DNA of 64,000 nt from Ruania rhizosphaerae (GTDB taxonomy: Bacteria > Actinomycetota > Actinomycetes > Actinomycetales > Beutenbergiaceae). The notes beneath the pieces are model-generated. The model was given only the letters and a program-made list of their open reading frames with translations. It did no database searches and had not been told where the DNA came from. Positions within the stretch are counted from its first letter, which is position 1, and each line of letters begins with the position of its first letter. Both the position numbers and the translations under genes were made by a program. The DNA is taken from contig NZ_VSMB01000001.1 of assembly GCF_009805705.1 (NCBI RefSeq), forward strand, positions 186,001 through 250,000, in the 5' to 3' direction. Shown piece after piece: positions 1 through 7,638 of this stretch.

Positions 1-879
1 AGCAGCGAGGTCGCCGGCGTCACCGTAGGAGAGCTCGACGTCCGGCGCCACACCGGCCTCGGCCATGTTGGCGGCGCCGAGATGCGCCTCGTCGGCGATG
101 GCGTCGCGGTGCTCCTCGGCGACGATCACCCGGTCGATCGGTCCGGCGAAAGCGCCCTCCGCCGCCTCGAACGACTGCACCGCGGGGATCGTCACCGGGA
201 AGCCGTTCTCCATCACGGGCATCTCGGCCCACGGTTCGGGCGCCTCGACCGGCGCGGCCACGGGTCCGATACGCGTGATCGAGAAGTCGTCGCAGTAGCC
301 GGCGCTGTCCATACTGGTGCTGAAGCAGTAGAGGTTGAGTTCGGTGGTGCGCGGACCGGTGGTCACCTGAAAGGTCGTCGTCTGCCATTCGGTTCCGTTG
401 CCGGGGGTGGCGACCCCATTGCTGTACCCACGGGCGGAGTCCCCCGTGGCGAGCCCGCGATAGTAGAGCGAGGCCTCGGTGTCGAAGGCTCCGTAGCGCA
501 TCTGCCGGCCCTTGACCGTGATCGAGACCTCGTACACGGTCTGCGGCTGGATGTTGCTGACGGTCTTGTTCACCATGCCGCGGACGGGGCCACCACCTCG
601 GATGGGCAGCGCGGTCCCCTCCGGCGCGAGTGAGTCACCCTCGAAGTTGAAGCCAACCTGCACGGCGGTTCCCGTGCCATCGGCACCTGGCGTGACGAAC
701 TGCGCATGGTTGTGCTGCGTCGTCGGGTCCCACTCGGCCGACTCGAACCCGGGATCAACGATCACCGGTTCATCGTCGGCGTAAGCCGGAGCGGCGCCGA
801 GGTCGCTGCCGACGACAAGGCCCGACATCACCAGTGCGGCAGTCACGCCGCCTACCATCCACGCTCGCAATGCTCGCAT
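1..879 (-). CDS. secreted GH20-like beta-N-acetylhexosaminidase, N-terminal part (gene cut by window edge)
   Basis: Only the first 293 codons are inside the window. The ATG at 879 follows a GGAGAG ribosome-binding site. Residues 1-35 look like a Sec signal peptide ending APAYA. Residues about 38-210 form a beta-rich, Asp/aromatic-rich domain (opening DPGFESAEWD, closing YCDDFSITRI) like CBM4/9-type carbohydrate-binding modules. From about residue 222 the pattern TIPAVQSFEAAEGAF, then RVIVAEEHRDAIADEA, resembles the small domain that precedes the GH20 barrel. The catalytic barrel is not visible, so GH20 is an inference from this N-terminal domain; another exo-glycosidase with the same front end is possible. 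A family member would remove terminal GlcNAc or GalNAc outside the cell. The upstream region carries an inverted repeat at 913-930. Confidence 0.6.
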   Translation of the reverse strand, partial: MRALRAWMVGGVTAALVMSGLVVGSDLGAAPAYADDEPVIVDPGFESAEWDPTTQHNHAQFVTPGADGTGTAVQVGFNFEGDSLAPEGTALPIRGGGPVRGMVNKTVSNIQPQTVYEVSITVKGRQMRYGAFDTEASLYYRGLATGDSARGYSNGVATPGNGTEWQTTTFQVTTGPRTTELNLYCFSTSMDSAGYCDDFSITRIGPVAAPVEAPEPWAEMPVMENGFPVTIPAVQSFEAAEGAFAGPIDRVIVAEEHRDAIADEAHLGAANMAEAGVAPDVELSYGDAGDLAA

Positions 880-912
880 CCTTGCTCTCCAGACATCGTT
901 GTGGTGATCAGT

Positions 913-930
913 AACTTATCCGGTTAAGTT
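913..930. promoter_or_regulatory. inverted repeat upstream of the GH20-like gene
   Basis: AACTTATCCGGTTAAGTT has AACTTA and TAAGTT arms around a 6-bp centre. It lies 34 bp upstream of the GH20-like start, in the 195-bp divergent region shared with the DUF2975-like gene. It is a candidate operator; the binding protein is unknown. Confidence 0.4.
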
Positions 931-1031
931 GGCGAGCGCAAGAGCGCGTCGCCCGGCGTCTGAGTGCGCCGGAAGCGATGACGAAACGACCAGAGACGGA
1001 CACTTGCGCCAGGCGATGACATCGCCTAAGT

Positions 1032-1046
1032 TATCGAATGTCGATA
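1032..1046. promoter_or_regulatory. perfect inverted repeat upstream of the membrane protein/Cro-like pair
   Basis: TATCGAATGTCGATA is a perfect 6-3-6 inverted repeat 28 bp before the ATG at 1075. A further CGATAA lies at 1058-1063, next to the AAGGAG ribosome-binding site. It is a natural candidate for autoregulation by the small HTH protein encoded at 1707-1940, but this is inference from position. Confidence 0.4.
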
Positions 1047-1074
1047 TTAACGAACAACGATAAGGAGTGAGCCG

Positions 1075-1710
1075 ATGTCCGAGCAACGCGTGCCCGACCG
1101 AGGGGACCGCTTCGCCCTGACAGCCGTCGCCATAGCGGCGGCGATCGTCGCCGTCGGATCGGTGGTGATGACGGTCCTACTCGCCGTCGAGGCCTTCGGC
1201 TCCACGAACCTGCTGATCTCGGGCTTCGAGGTCGAGAACGGATCCTCTCCTGACTTCCTGGCAGACGCCGCTGGTGTGATCGACTCCCACTACACCACGG
1301 TCACGCTGACCGTCGTCGAGCCAGGTGGCGTCGTCCGGCTGCTCTACTTCGTGAGCGGCTCCCTGCACCAGCTGATGGTGCTCGTCGTGGCCGGTGCCGT
1401 CTCCTGGCTGGCATGGCGCACCGCGACCGGTCGCCCGTTCGTCCGATCCGCCACGATCGCCGTCATGCTGGCGGCCGTCGCTGTCCTGGCAGGAGGCGCA
1501 TTCGGTGACCTCCTGCAAGGCATCACCCGCGCCGAGGTTGTCGCCGGGCTGGGCGAGAACGCCATCGCGACCGACACGAGCGAGGGCCTGCTCGCGCTGA
1601 TGGTCTCGTCCACACTTGGCTGGCTCGGATGGGGCCTCGCGCTCGGCGTCATCGCCCAGGTCCTCTGGATCGGTGAGCGCATGCAGAAGGACACGGAGGG
1701 GCTGGTATGA
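1075..1710 (+). CDS. DUF2975-like four-helix membrane protein
   Basis: 211 residues. ATG at 1075 follows AAGGAG at the usual distance. Four hydrophobic segments are visible at about residues 15-40, 88-108, 120-142 and 175-195. A polar extracytoplasmic stretch of roughly 45 residues lies between the first two. The next gene overlaps by 4 bp (ATGA) and encodes a Cro-like HTH protein. This pairing is the usual context of DUF2975 membrane proteins with YozG-like regulators. Biochemical function is unknown for the family; a sensor, or a partner that controls the small regulator, is only a suggestion. Sequence similarity to DUF2975 is judged from length, topology and neighbour rather than from a profile search. 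Confidence 0.6.
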   Translation: MSEQRVPDRGDRFALTAVAIAAAIVAVGSVVMTVLLAVEAFGSTNLLISGFEVENGSSPDFLADAAGVIDSHYTTVTLTVVEPGGVVRLLYFVSGSLHQLMVLVVAGAVSWLAWRTATGRPFVRSATIAVMLAAVAVLAGGAFGDLLQGITRAEVVAGLGENAIATDTSEGLLALMVSSTLGWLGWGLALGVIAQVLWIGERMQKDTEGLV

Positions 1711-1940
1711 CGCCCCGCCGCGCCGACGAGACCGAGCCGACGCTCATCCACTGCCGTCTCGACGAGTTACTCGCCGAACGCGGGATGACCCTCACGCAAC
1801 TGTCAGAGAACGTCGGGGTGAGCCTCGTGAACCTCTCGGTGCTCAAGAACGACCGGGCGAAGGCGATCCGCTACTCCACACTTGCCGCGATCTGCGACGC
1901 CCTGCAGTGCGACGTCGGCGACCTTCTCGTGCGGGCGTAG
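1707..1940 (+). CDS. small Cro/C1-type HTH regulator (YozG-like)
   Basis: 77 residues, almost entirely one XRE-type HTH domain: CRLDELLAERGMTLTQLSEN is helix 1-2, VGVSLVNLSVLKNDR the recognition region, and TLAAICDALQCDVGDLL the closing helices typical of YozG-like proteins. Translation is coupled to the membrane protein through an ATGA overlap. Residues 1-14 are a short polar extension. It probably binds near its own promoter; the perfect inverted repeat at 1032-1046 is the obvious candidate site. The convergent neighbour is the bkd operon. Confidence 0.85.
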   Translation: MTPRRADETEPTLIHCRLDELLAERGMTLTQLSENVGVSLVNLSVLKNDRAKAIRYSTLAAICDALQCDVGDLLVRA

Positions 1941-1986
1941 CGCGACCGGCGCTGGTTCCCGGCTGCGCGCCTCCAACCGGCCCGCA

Positions 1987-2007
1987 TAGGGCAGGTGCGG
2001 CGCCCTA
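1987..2007. terminator. weak hairpin between convergent genes
   Basis: TAGGGC (1987-1992) pairs with GCCCTA (2002-2007) across a 9-nt loop, between the ends of the HTH gene and the E2 gene. The stem is short and has no T-run, so it is a low-confidence bidirectional terminator. Confidence 0.3.
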
Positions 2008-3528
2008 CCCCCAGACCAGACCCTGACTCGGCTCCTCCATCACCCGCGCCACATCATGCAGCACCCGGGAGGCGAGCTCACCGTCCACGAGCCGGTGGTC
2101 CACGGAAAGCGCCAGTTGAGTCACCCAGCGCGGCTTGATCTTGCCCTTGTGCACCCACGGCCGCTGATCGATCGCCCCGAGCGCCAGGATCGCCGACTCC
2201 CCCGGGTTCAGGATCGGGGTTCCGGTGTCGATCCCAAAGATGCCCACATTCGTCACCGTCACGGTGCCGTCGGCCATGTCGGCAGGCTGCGTCTTGCCTG
2301 CCCGCGCGGTGGTGGTCAGGTTCGCGATCTCCACCGCGAGCTCGTGCAGCGAGAGCCGGTGCGCATCCTTGATGTTGGGCACGATCAGCCCCCGAGGCGT
2401 CGCCGCCGCGATACCGAGGTTGATGTAGTGCTTGTAGACGATCTCCTGCGTCTCGTCGTCCCACGCGGCACTGATCATCGGGTGCTGGCGGATCGCGAGC
2501 ACGAGCGCCTTGGCCGCGATCAGCAGCGGGGTCACGCGCACGTCGGCGAAGTCGCGATCACCCTTGAGCCGCTCCACCAGACGCATCGTCTTGGTCACGT
2601 CCACGGTCACGAAGACGGTCACGTGCGGCGCGGTGAACGCCGAGGCCACCATCGCCTCCGCCGTCCGTGCCCGCACACTGCGCACCGGCACGCGCGTCTG
2701 ACGCCCGTTGGCGGAGACCGTGCCGCCATCGAGCCAGGGCCGGTCATCGTCACGGTGCTTGACGTAGTTCTCCGGTGCGGACCGCTCGGCGGCCGAGAGC
2801 ACGTCGGCGCGGGTGATGATGCCGCCGGGCCCGGTGCCCGGCACGCGATTCAGGTCGAGGCCCAGATCCTTGGCGAGCTTACGCACCGGCGGCTTGGCCA
2901 GCACGTGCACCGAGCGCTCGGAGGCCCCCGACGGCGGAGCTTGCGCAGGCGCAGGTGCGCCCGGTGCGGTGCGTGGCTGGGCAGGCGAGGCCGGCGCAGC
3001 GGCAGCACCAGCAGTCGGCGGCGCTCCGGCTGACGACGTCGCGCCGTCCTCCGGCGCAGCGGCAGCGCTCTTCCTGGGTCGCCGGGTCGGCGACGCGGAC
3101 TTGGTGCCATAGCCCACGAGCACGCCACCGCTGGTCTCGTCCGCTTCCCCAGCGGGCGCCTGCTCACCCGTGGCAGAAGGTGAGACAGCAGCGTCGGAGG
3201 CTGCGCCGTCGGGCGCCTGCTCACCCGTAGCCTGGGTGAACTCCGAGGAATCGGAGGCTCCGCCGTCGGGGGCCTGGCCACCGGGATCGGTATCGACGGT
3301 GATGATCGGGGTGCCGACCTCCACGGTGTCGCCGACCTCGGCCAGGAGCTCGGTGACCACCCCGGCGTAGGGGCTGGGCAGCTCGACCAGGCTCTTCGCC
3401 GTCTCGATCTCGACGATGTTCTGGTTCACCGTGACGGTGTCCCCGACGGCAACCTGCCAGGCGACGATATCGGCCTCGGTGAGGCCCTCACCGACGTCGG
3501 GAAGGCGGAACTGCACGTACTGCGGCAT
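2005..3528 (-). CDS. bkdC: dihydrolipoamide acyltransferase (E2) of a branched-chain 2-oxoacid dehydrogenase
   Basis: 507 residues. Transfers the acyl group from E1-bound TPP via lipoyl-lysine to CoA. Residues 1-80 are one lipoyl domain with the lipoylated Lys in EIETAKSLVELP. A long Ala/Pro/Glu-rich linker (about 80-205) contains three copies of a 19-residue motif beginning GEQAPDG or GGQAPDG (DNA about 3150-3290). The E3/E1-binding domain is at about 210-250 (PPVRKLAKDLGLDLNRVPGT). The catalytic domain ends with the active-site DHRLVDG near residue 478. It is last of three genes; the 36-bp gap to E1beta suggests one transcript. No E3 (lipoamide dehydrogenase) gene follows, so E3 must come from elsewhere. 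A pyruvate-specific complex is the alternative, but this gene arrangement is the BCKDH-like one of actinobacteria. Confidence 0.88.
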   Translation of the reverse strand: MPQYVQFRLPDVGEGLTEADIVAWQVAVGDTVTVNQNIVEIETAKSLVELPSPYAGVVTELLAEVGDTVEVGTPIITVDTDPGGQAPDGGASDSSEFTQATGEQAPDGAASDAAVSPSATGEQAPAGEADETSGGVLVGYGTKSASPTRRPRKSAAAAPEDGATSSAGAPPTAGAAAAPASPAQPRTAPGAPAPAQAPPSGASERSVHVLAKPPVRKLAKDLGLDLNRVPGTGPGGIITRADVLSAAERSAPENYVKHRDDDRPWLDGGTVSANGRQTRVPVRSVRARTAEAMVASAFTAPHVTVFVTVDVTKTMRLVERLKGDRDFADVRVTPLLIAAKALVLAIRQHPMISAAWDDETQEIVYKHYINLGIAAATPRGLIVPNIKDAHRLSLHELAVEIANLTTTARAGKTQPADMADGTVTVTNVGIFGIDTGTPILNPGESAILALGAIDQRPWVHKGKIKPRWVTQLALSVDHRLVDGELASRVLHDVARVMEEPSQGLVWG

Positions 3529-3564
3529 GGTGTGGTCTCGTCTCCTCGGTCTGCGGGCGCTCGC

Positions 3565-4590
3565 TCAGTGTTGCAGCACCGAGTCGACGGCGTGGAGCAC
3601 CCGGTCCAGGTTCGGAAGATACTCCTCCTCGAGCTTGGAGACCGGGTACGGCGTGTGGAACCCGCCCACGCGCAGCACCGGCGCCTCCAAATGGTAGAAG
3701 CACTCCTCACTGATCCGGGCGGCGATCTCAGCGCCCGCGCCGAGGAACGTCGGTGCCTCATGCACGACCACGAGCCGCCCGGTCTTACGCACCGACTCCG
3801 CCACGGCGGGGATATCGATCGGGGAGATCGAGCGCAGGTCGATCACCTCGATACTGGTGCCCTCGCTCTCCGCGGCAGTGGCGGCGCGCAGCGCGGTGGT
3901 GACCGAGGGGCCGTACGCGGCGATAGTGACGTCGGTCCCGGCGCGGGCCACGACGGCACGGACGTCCCCGGGGGCGTCGAGCACCTGGTCGGCGGCCGTG
4001 ACGTCGACGTCCGCCTTGTCCCAGTAGCGCGCCTTCGGTTCGAAGAACAGCACCGGGTCCGGGGAAGCGATCGCCTGCTGGATCATGGTGAACGCGTCGG
4101 CGGGGGTGGCGGGGGTGATCACCCGGAGCCCAGCGGTGTGCGCGAAGAGCGCCTCGGGGGATTCCGAGTGGTGCTCGACCGCACCGATACCGCCGCCGTA
4201 GGGCACGCGGATGACCACGGGAACCTGGGACTTGCCGCGCGAGCGGTAGTGCATCTTGGCCAACTGGGTGGTGATCTGGTCGTAGGCGGGGAAGATGAAG
4301 CCGTCGAACTGGATCTCGCACACGGGCCGGTAGCCGGCCAGTGCCAACCCGATCGCGGTGCCGACGATGCCGGACTCGGCGAGCGGGGTGTCGACCACCC
4401 GGTCCGAACCGAAGTCCTTCTGCAGCCCATCGGTGACCCGGAAGACGCCCCCGAGGGGCCCGATGTCCTCACCCATGAGGAGCACCTTCGGGTCGCGTTC
4501 CATGGCGCGCCGCAGGCCGAGGTTGATCGCCTTGCCGAGGGTGATGCGCTGGGTGCCCTGCTCCTGGCTGCTCACGCTCTGCTCGTTCAT
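3565..4590 (-). CDS. bkdB: 2-oxoacid dehydrogenase E1 component, beta subunit
   Basis: 341 residues, transketolase-like beta subunit. Decarboxylates branched-chain 2-oxoacids with TPP together with E1alpha. The ATG at 4590 overlaps the E1alpha stop by 4 bp (ATGA); longer readings upstream would run into E1alpha and were rejected. Typical features: GEDIGPLGGVFRVTDGL near residue 40, TPLAESGIVGTAIGLALAGY near 70, the middle-domain EHHSESPEALFAHTAGL near 145, and the C-terminal transketolase domain (EVIDLRSISPIDIPAVAESV, VVHEAPTFLGAGAEIAA). Length is normal for the family. Confidence 0.9.
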   Translation of the reverse strand: MNEQSVSSQEQGTQRITLGKAINLGLRRAMERDPKVLLMGEDIGPLGGVFRVTDGLQKDFGSDRVVDTPLAESGIVGTAIGLALAGYRPVCEIQFDGFIFPAYDQITTQLAKMHYRSRGKSQVPVVIRVPYGGGIGAVEHHSESPEALFAHTAGLRVITPATPADAFTMIQQAIASPDPVLFFEPKARYWDKADVDVTAADQVLDAPGDVRAVVARAGTDVTIAAYGPSVTTALRAATAAESEGTSIEVIDLRSISPIDIPAVAESVRKTGRLVVVHEAPTFLGAGAEIAARISEECFYHLEAPVLRVGGFHTPYPVSKLEEEYLPNLDRVLHAVDSVLQH

Positions 4591-5732
4591 GAGGCCGCCT
4601 CCTCGAAGCCGGCAAGGTACTCGGTCAACCACGCCCGATCGCTGCTGATCTGTGCCTGTTCGGTGGCGTAGACGTCCTCGAAGATCCGCTCGATGGGCGG
4701 AGCGGGGATGGCGTGGCAGTAATCGCGGATCTCGGCGCCGAACTCTTCGGCTTCGTTCTCGAGGCCGGTGAAGAACTCCGGCGGCGTCCCCTCGCGCTCG
4801 AGCAGGATGCGCAGCCTGTCGATGGGGTCGCGCCGGCGCCAGGCCTCCTCATCCGCCCGGGTGCGGTAACGCGTGGGGTCGTCGGAGGTGGTGTGGGCGC
4901 CCATCCGGTAGGTGACGGCCTCGATGAAGGTGGGGCCGCCCCCGGATCTGGCGCGTTCGAGAGCTTCGGCGGTGACAGCGTAGCTGGCGAGGACGTCATT
5001 GCCGTCCACGCGCACCGAGGGGACCCCGAAACCGCGGCCGCGGTGGTACAGCGGGACGCGGCTCTGGCGCTGCGTCGGTTCGGAGATCGCCCAGTGGTTG
5101 TTCTGGCAGAAGAAGACCACGGGGGCGTCGTTGACGGAGGCGAAGGTCAGCGCCTCGCTGATATCGCCCTGGGCGGTGGCGCCGTCGCCGAAGTAGGCCA
5201 CGACGGCGCGATCGCGTCCGGGGTCGCCGGTGCCGACGTCTCCGTCGCGCTGGACGCCCATGGCGTATCCGGTCGCATGAAGTGCGTGAGAGCCGATGAC
5301 GAGGGTGTAGAGGTGGCAGTTGTGCTCGTTGGGATCCCAGCCGCCATGGTCTTCCCCGCGGAACAGGTGGAGGGTGGAGCGCAGGTCGACGCCGCGGGTC
5401 CACACCACGCCGAGCTCGCGATAGGAGGGGAAGGCGTAGTCGCGCGGCGCCATGGCCCGGCCGGAGCCGATCTGGGCGGCCTCCTGGCCGAGGCTGGGGG
5501 GCCACAGCCCCAGCTCGCCGTGGCGCTGGAGCGAGGTGGCTTCGGTGTCGAACCGGCGCACCAGCACCATGTCGCGGTACAGGCCTTCGAGGGCGACTCG
5601 GTCCAGGTGATCGACCCGGGGCGAGTAGCTCTGGTGATGCACACGCTCACCGTCGGGGGTGAGCAGTTGGATGAGGTCGTCATCCGTCTCTCCGACTGGG
5701 GCGTTGACCCCGTCTGCGCCGGGTGTGAACAC
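4587..5732 (-). CDS. bkdA: 2-oxoacid dehydrogenase E1 component, alpha subunit
   Basis: 381 residues from GTG at 5732, chosen because AAGGAG sits 7 nt upstream and the family homology begins soon after (LIQLLTPDGERVHHQ). A longer reading frame upstream to 5960 has no ribosome-binding site and non-homologous Ser/Arg-rich sequence. TPP-binding motif GDGATAQGDISEAL...CQNNHWA is present. Phosphorylation-loop-like YRMGAHTTSDDPTRYR follows near residue 300. It is first gene of the bkdABC operon. The usual divergent Lrp/AsnC regulator is absent; instead there is a 684-bp gene-free region upstream. Mycobacterial BkdA is the closest organisational parallel; substrate specificity cannot be read from sequence alone. 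Confidence 0.88.
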   Translation of the reverse strand: MFTPGADGVNAPVGETDDDLIQLLTPDGERVHHQSYSPRVDHLDRVALEGLYRDMVLVRRFDTEATSLQRHGELGLWPPSLGQEAAQIGSGRAMAPRDYAFPSYRELGVVWTRGVDLRSTLHLFRGEDHGGWDPNEHNCHLYTLVIGSHALHATGYAMGVQRDGDVGTGDPGRDRAVVAYFGDGATAQGDISEALTFASVNDAPVVFFCQNNHWAISEPTQRQSRVPLYHRGRGFGVPSVRVDGNDVLASYAVTAEALERARSGGGPTFIEAVTYRMGAHTTSDDPTRYRTRADEEAWRRRDPIDRLRILLEREGTPPEFFTGLENEAEEFGAEIRDYCHAIPAPPIERIFEDVYATEQAQISSDRAWLTEYLAGFEEAAS

Positions 5733-5960
5733 AGGCGAACTCCTTCGTGTGGTGGCCGTCCTCGCACAACTTACGCCAGCGTAGGCTACGCAACCGTAGG
5801 TCACAACGAGTGGAGCCGGACGAACAGCAGGGGGCGAGAGTTGTAGGAAACCTCCAAAGCTCGACGACGATGACGAGCAGCGGGATCGCCGCTGGGCCGC
5901 GTGAGAGCGGCACGCAGTCAGCGTCTCACTTTGTGGACAGGTTCGCGATCGAGGCGCCAC

Positions 5961-6013
5961 GAAGGGGCCGAAAGTTGTACACCCTGGCCGCTCAAGGGCC
6001 GAACTTTTGGCCC
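5961..6013 (+). repeat. dispersed palindromic intergenic repeat, copy 1
   Basis: The first 38 bp (5961-5998) are identical to 12478-12515. The outer arms GGGCCGAAAGTT and AACTTTTGGCCC pair as an imperfect stem, and an inner ACCCT/AGGG pairing is possible. Both copies are intergenic and in the same orientation. The size and palindromy fit a REP/BIME-like element. Confidence 0.7.
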
Positions 6014-6253
6014 ATGGACGGGGCTTCCCGCATCGCGCCCCGGCCGGGCACTGGGCACGTATTGAGTTCGTGACACGAAGTCATACGTGTCGAAGACTGC
6101 CGGTTCGCCTCACGTCAGCGACCCCGGAAACCGACCCACCGGGATCGACCCATCCCGGGATCGCTCCGGTCCAACGACCGGCTATCCCTTGATAATCAGG
6201 CGTTTGCGGAGAGCTTCCCCCATCACAACCAGGCCCCGTGACCATATCGTGAC

Positions 6254-6297
6254 CTGAGATTCGCTCAGAAGGCTTGACTTCAAGTCTCGAACTCAAG
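6254..6297. promoter_or_regulatory. inverted repeats upstream of the ChvE-type transporter
   Basis: CTGAG-N5-CTCAG at 6254-6268 is followed by CTTGA-CT-TCAAG at 6273-6284. The latter overlaps GACTT-C-AAGTC at 6276-6286, with another CTCAAG at 6292-6297. The sites lie 120-160 bp before the binding-protein gene. They are candidate operators, plausibly for the ROK repressor encoded downstream (inference). Confidence 0.35.
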
Positions 6298-6416
6298 CAC
6301 CGTATGGGTGCTCGGGGACCACATCGACGTGAAGGAATCCGAGCCACCCACGCCGGGCGAGCCAGCCAGCTCGTTGACCGGCCAAGCACTGCAGTTCATG
6401 GAGCGAAGGAGCCCAC

Positions 6417-7577
6417 ATGCGCAAGTACGGACTCGCGGCACTCGGCACGGCGGGGCTACTCGCCCTCTCAGCCTGTGCCGGAGGAGGAGCCGGCAGCGGA
6501 GAAGACGACGGCGGCGGTGGCGGCGGTGGCGACACCGAGGCGCCCGAAGAGGTCCTGGTCGGGGTCGCCATGCCCACCCAGACGTCAGAGCGGTGGATCG
6601 CCGACGGCGAAGCCGTCGAGGCGGGTCTGACCGACCTCGGATACGACGTCGATCTCCAGTTCGGGAACGACGACATCCCCACCCAGGCGCAGCAGATCGA
6701 TCAGATGATCACCAGCGGGGCAGACCTGCTCGTGATCGCCGCCATCGACGGCACCGCCCTGACCAGTCAGCTCGAGGCCGCGGCCGCTGCGAACATCCCG
6801 GTCGTCTCCTACGACCGGCTGATCCGCGACAGCGAGAACGTCGACTTCTACGTGACCTTCGACAACTACCAGGTGGGCGTCCAGCAAGCGACGTCCCTGC
6901 TCGTCGGGCTGGGCTTGCTGACCGAGGACGGCAGCGAAGGCGAGGCCACCGGCCCGTTCAACATCGAGCTCTTCGCCGGCTCCCTCGACGACAACAACGC
7001 GCACTTCTTCTGGGAAGGTGCGATCGAGACGCTCCAGCCCTACATCGACGACGGCACTCTGACCGTTCCCTCGGGCCAGACAGACATCGAGCAGGCTGCC
7101 ACACTGCGCTGGCAGCAGGAGACCGCACAGCGGCGGATGGAGGACCTGCTGACCTCCACCTACTCCGACGGCACCGAGCTGCACGGCGTCCTGTCCCCCT
7201 ACGACGGCCTCTCGCGGGGCATCATCACGGCCCTGCAGAACGCAGGCATGGGGCCGACCCTCGAGGAGGGACTACCCGTGGTCTCCGGCCAGGACGCCGA
7301 GATCGCCTCCGTGGCGCTGATCGACCAGGGCGTGCAGTTCGCGACCATCTTCAAGGACACACGCAAGCTGGCCGACCAGGCTGTGACGGCCGCCGAGGCC
7401 TACCTCGCGGGTGAGGAGCCGGAGGCCAACGACACCGAGACCTACGACAACGGGGTCCTCGTCGTGCCCTCGTACCTGCTCGAGTCGGACATCGTCTACG
7501 CGGGCAACATCACCTCGCTCCTGGTCGACTCCGGCTACTGGACGGCCGACGAGGTCGCCGCAGGCGTCGCCGAGTAA
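6417..7577 (+). CDS. chvE: sugar-binding lipoprotein of a CUT2 ABC transporter (ChvE/MmsC-like)
   Basis: 386 residues. ATG follows GAAGGAG. The signal peptide ends in lipobox LSAC (Cys20), then a Gly/Asp-rich flexible linker to about residue 45. The mature part is a periplasmic-binding-protein type I fold ([17 protein letters not shown], then [35 protein letters not shown]), close in pattern to ChvE, which binds several monosaccharides for the GguA/GguB or MmsA/MmsB transporter. The two genes that follow encode the matching double ATPase and permease, so the assignment rests on sequence and context. A strong hairpin follows the gene and may raise binding-protein mRNA over the transporter mRNA. 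The ligand is not known; arabinose, galactose, xylose or fucose are typical for this class. Confidence 0.88.
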   Translation: MRKYGLAALGTAGLLALSACAGGGAGSGEDDGGGGGGGDTEAPEEVLVGVAMPTQTSERWIADGEAVEAGLTDLGYDVDLQFGNDDIPTQAQQIDQMITSGADLLVIAAIDGTALTSQLEAAAAANIPVVSYDRLIRDSENVDFYVTFDNYQVGVQQATSLLVGLGLLTEDGSEGEATGPFNIELFAGSLDDNNAHFFWEGAIETLQPYIDDGTLTVPSGQTDIEQAATLRWQQETAQRRMEDLLTSTYSDGTELHGVLSPYDGLSRGIITALQNAGMGPTLEEGLPVVSGQDAEIASVALIDQGVQFATIFKDTRKLADQAVTAAEAYLAGEEPEANDTETYDNGVLVVPSYLLESDIVYAGNITSLLVDSGYWTADEVAAGVAE

Positions 7578-7584
7578 TCCACTC

Positions 7585-7618
7585 CCCGGGGTGCGTCGCC
7601 CTCGCGGCGCACCCCGGG
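7585..7618 (+). terminator. intercistronic hairpin after the binding-protein gene
   Basis: CCCGGGGTGCG (7585-7595) pairs perfectly with CGCACCCCGGG (7608-7618). It sits in the 61-bp gap before mmsA, a usual place for a partial terminator or RNA-stabilising stem that makes binding protein more abundant than the membrane components. Confidence 0.7.
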
Positions 7619-7638
7619 CATGCGAGCAGGAGCATCCC

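Larger units (their letters stand above)
5733..6416. other. 684-bp gene-free region between divergent bkd operon and sugar transporter
   Basis: No convincing coding frame on either strand. It holds a copy of a dispersed palindromic repeat (5961-6013), a possibly related degenerate copy around 5827-5862 (sharing GAGAGTTGTA-like sequence), inverted repeats just before the transporter (6254-6297) and, at 6405-6410, the AAGGAG that serves the binding-protein gene. It could hide a small RNA, but nothing shows this directly. Confidence 0.5.

Noticed and set aside
4591-4632. longer E1beta start at 4632
   Set aside because: It would overlap E1alpha by 46 bp with no ribosome-binding site. The ATGA-coupled start at 4590 fits the family N-terminus.
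5733-5960. 76-residue N-terminal extension of E1alpha
   Set aside because: Ser/Arg/Cys-rich and unlike the family. AAGGAG is correctly placed for the GTG at 5732.
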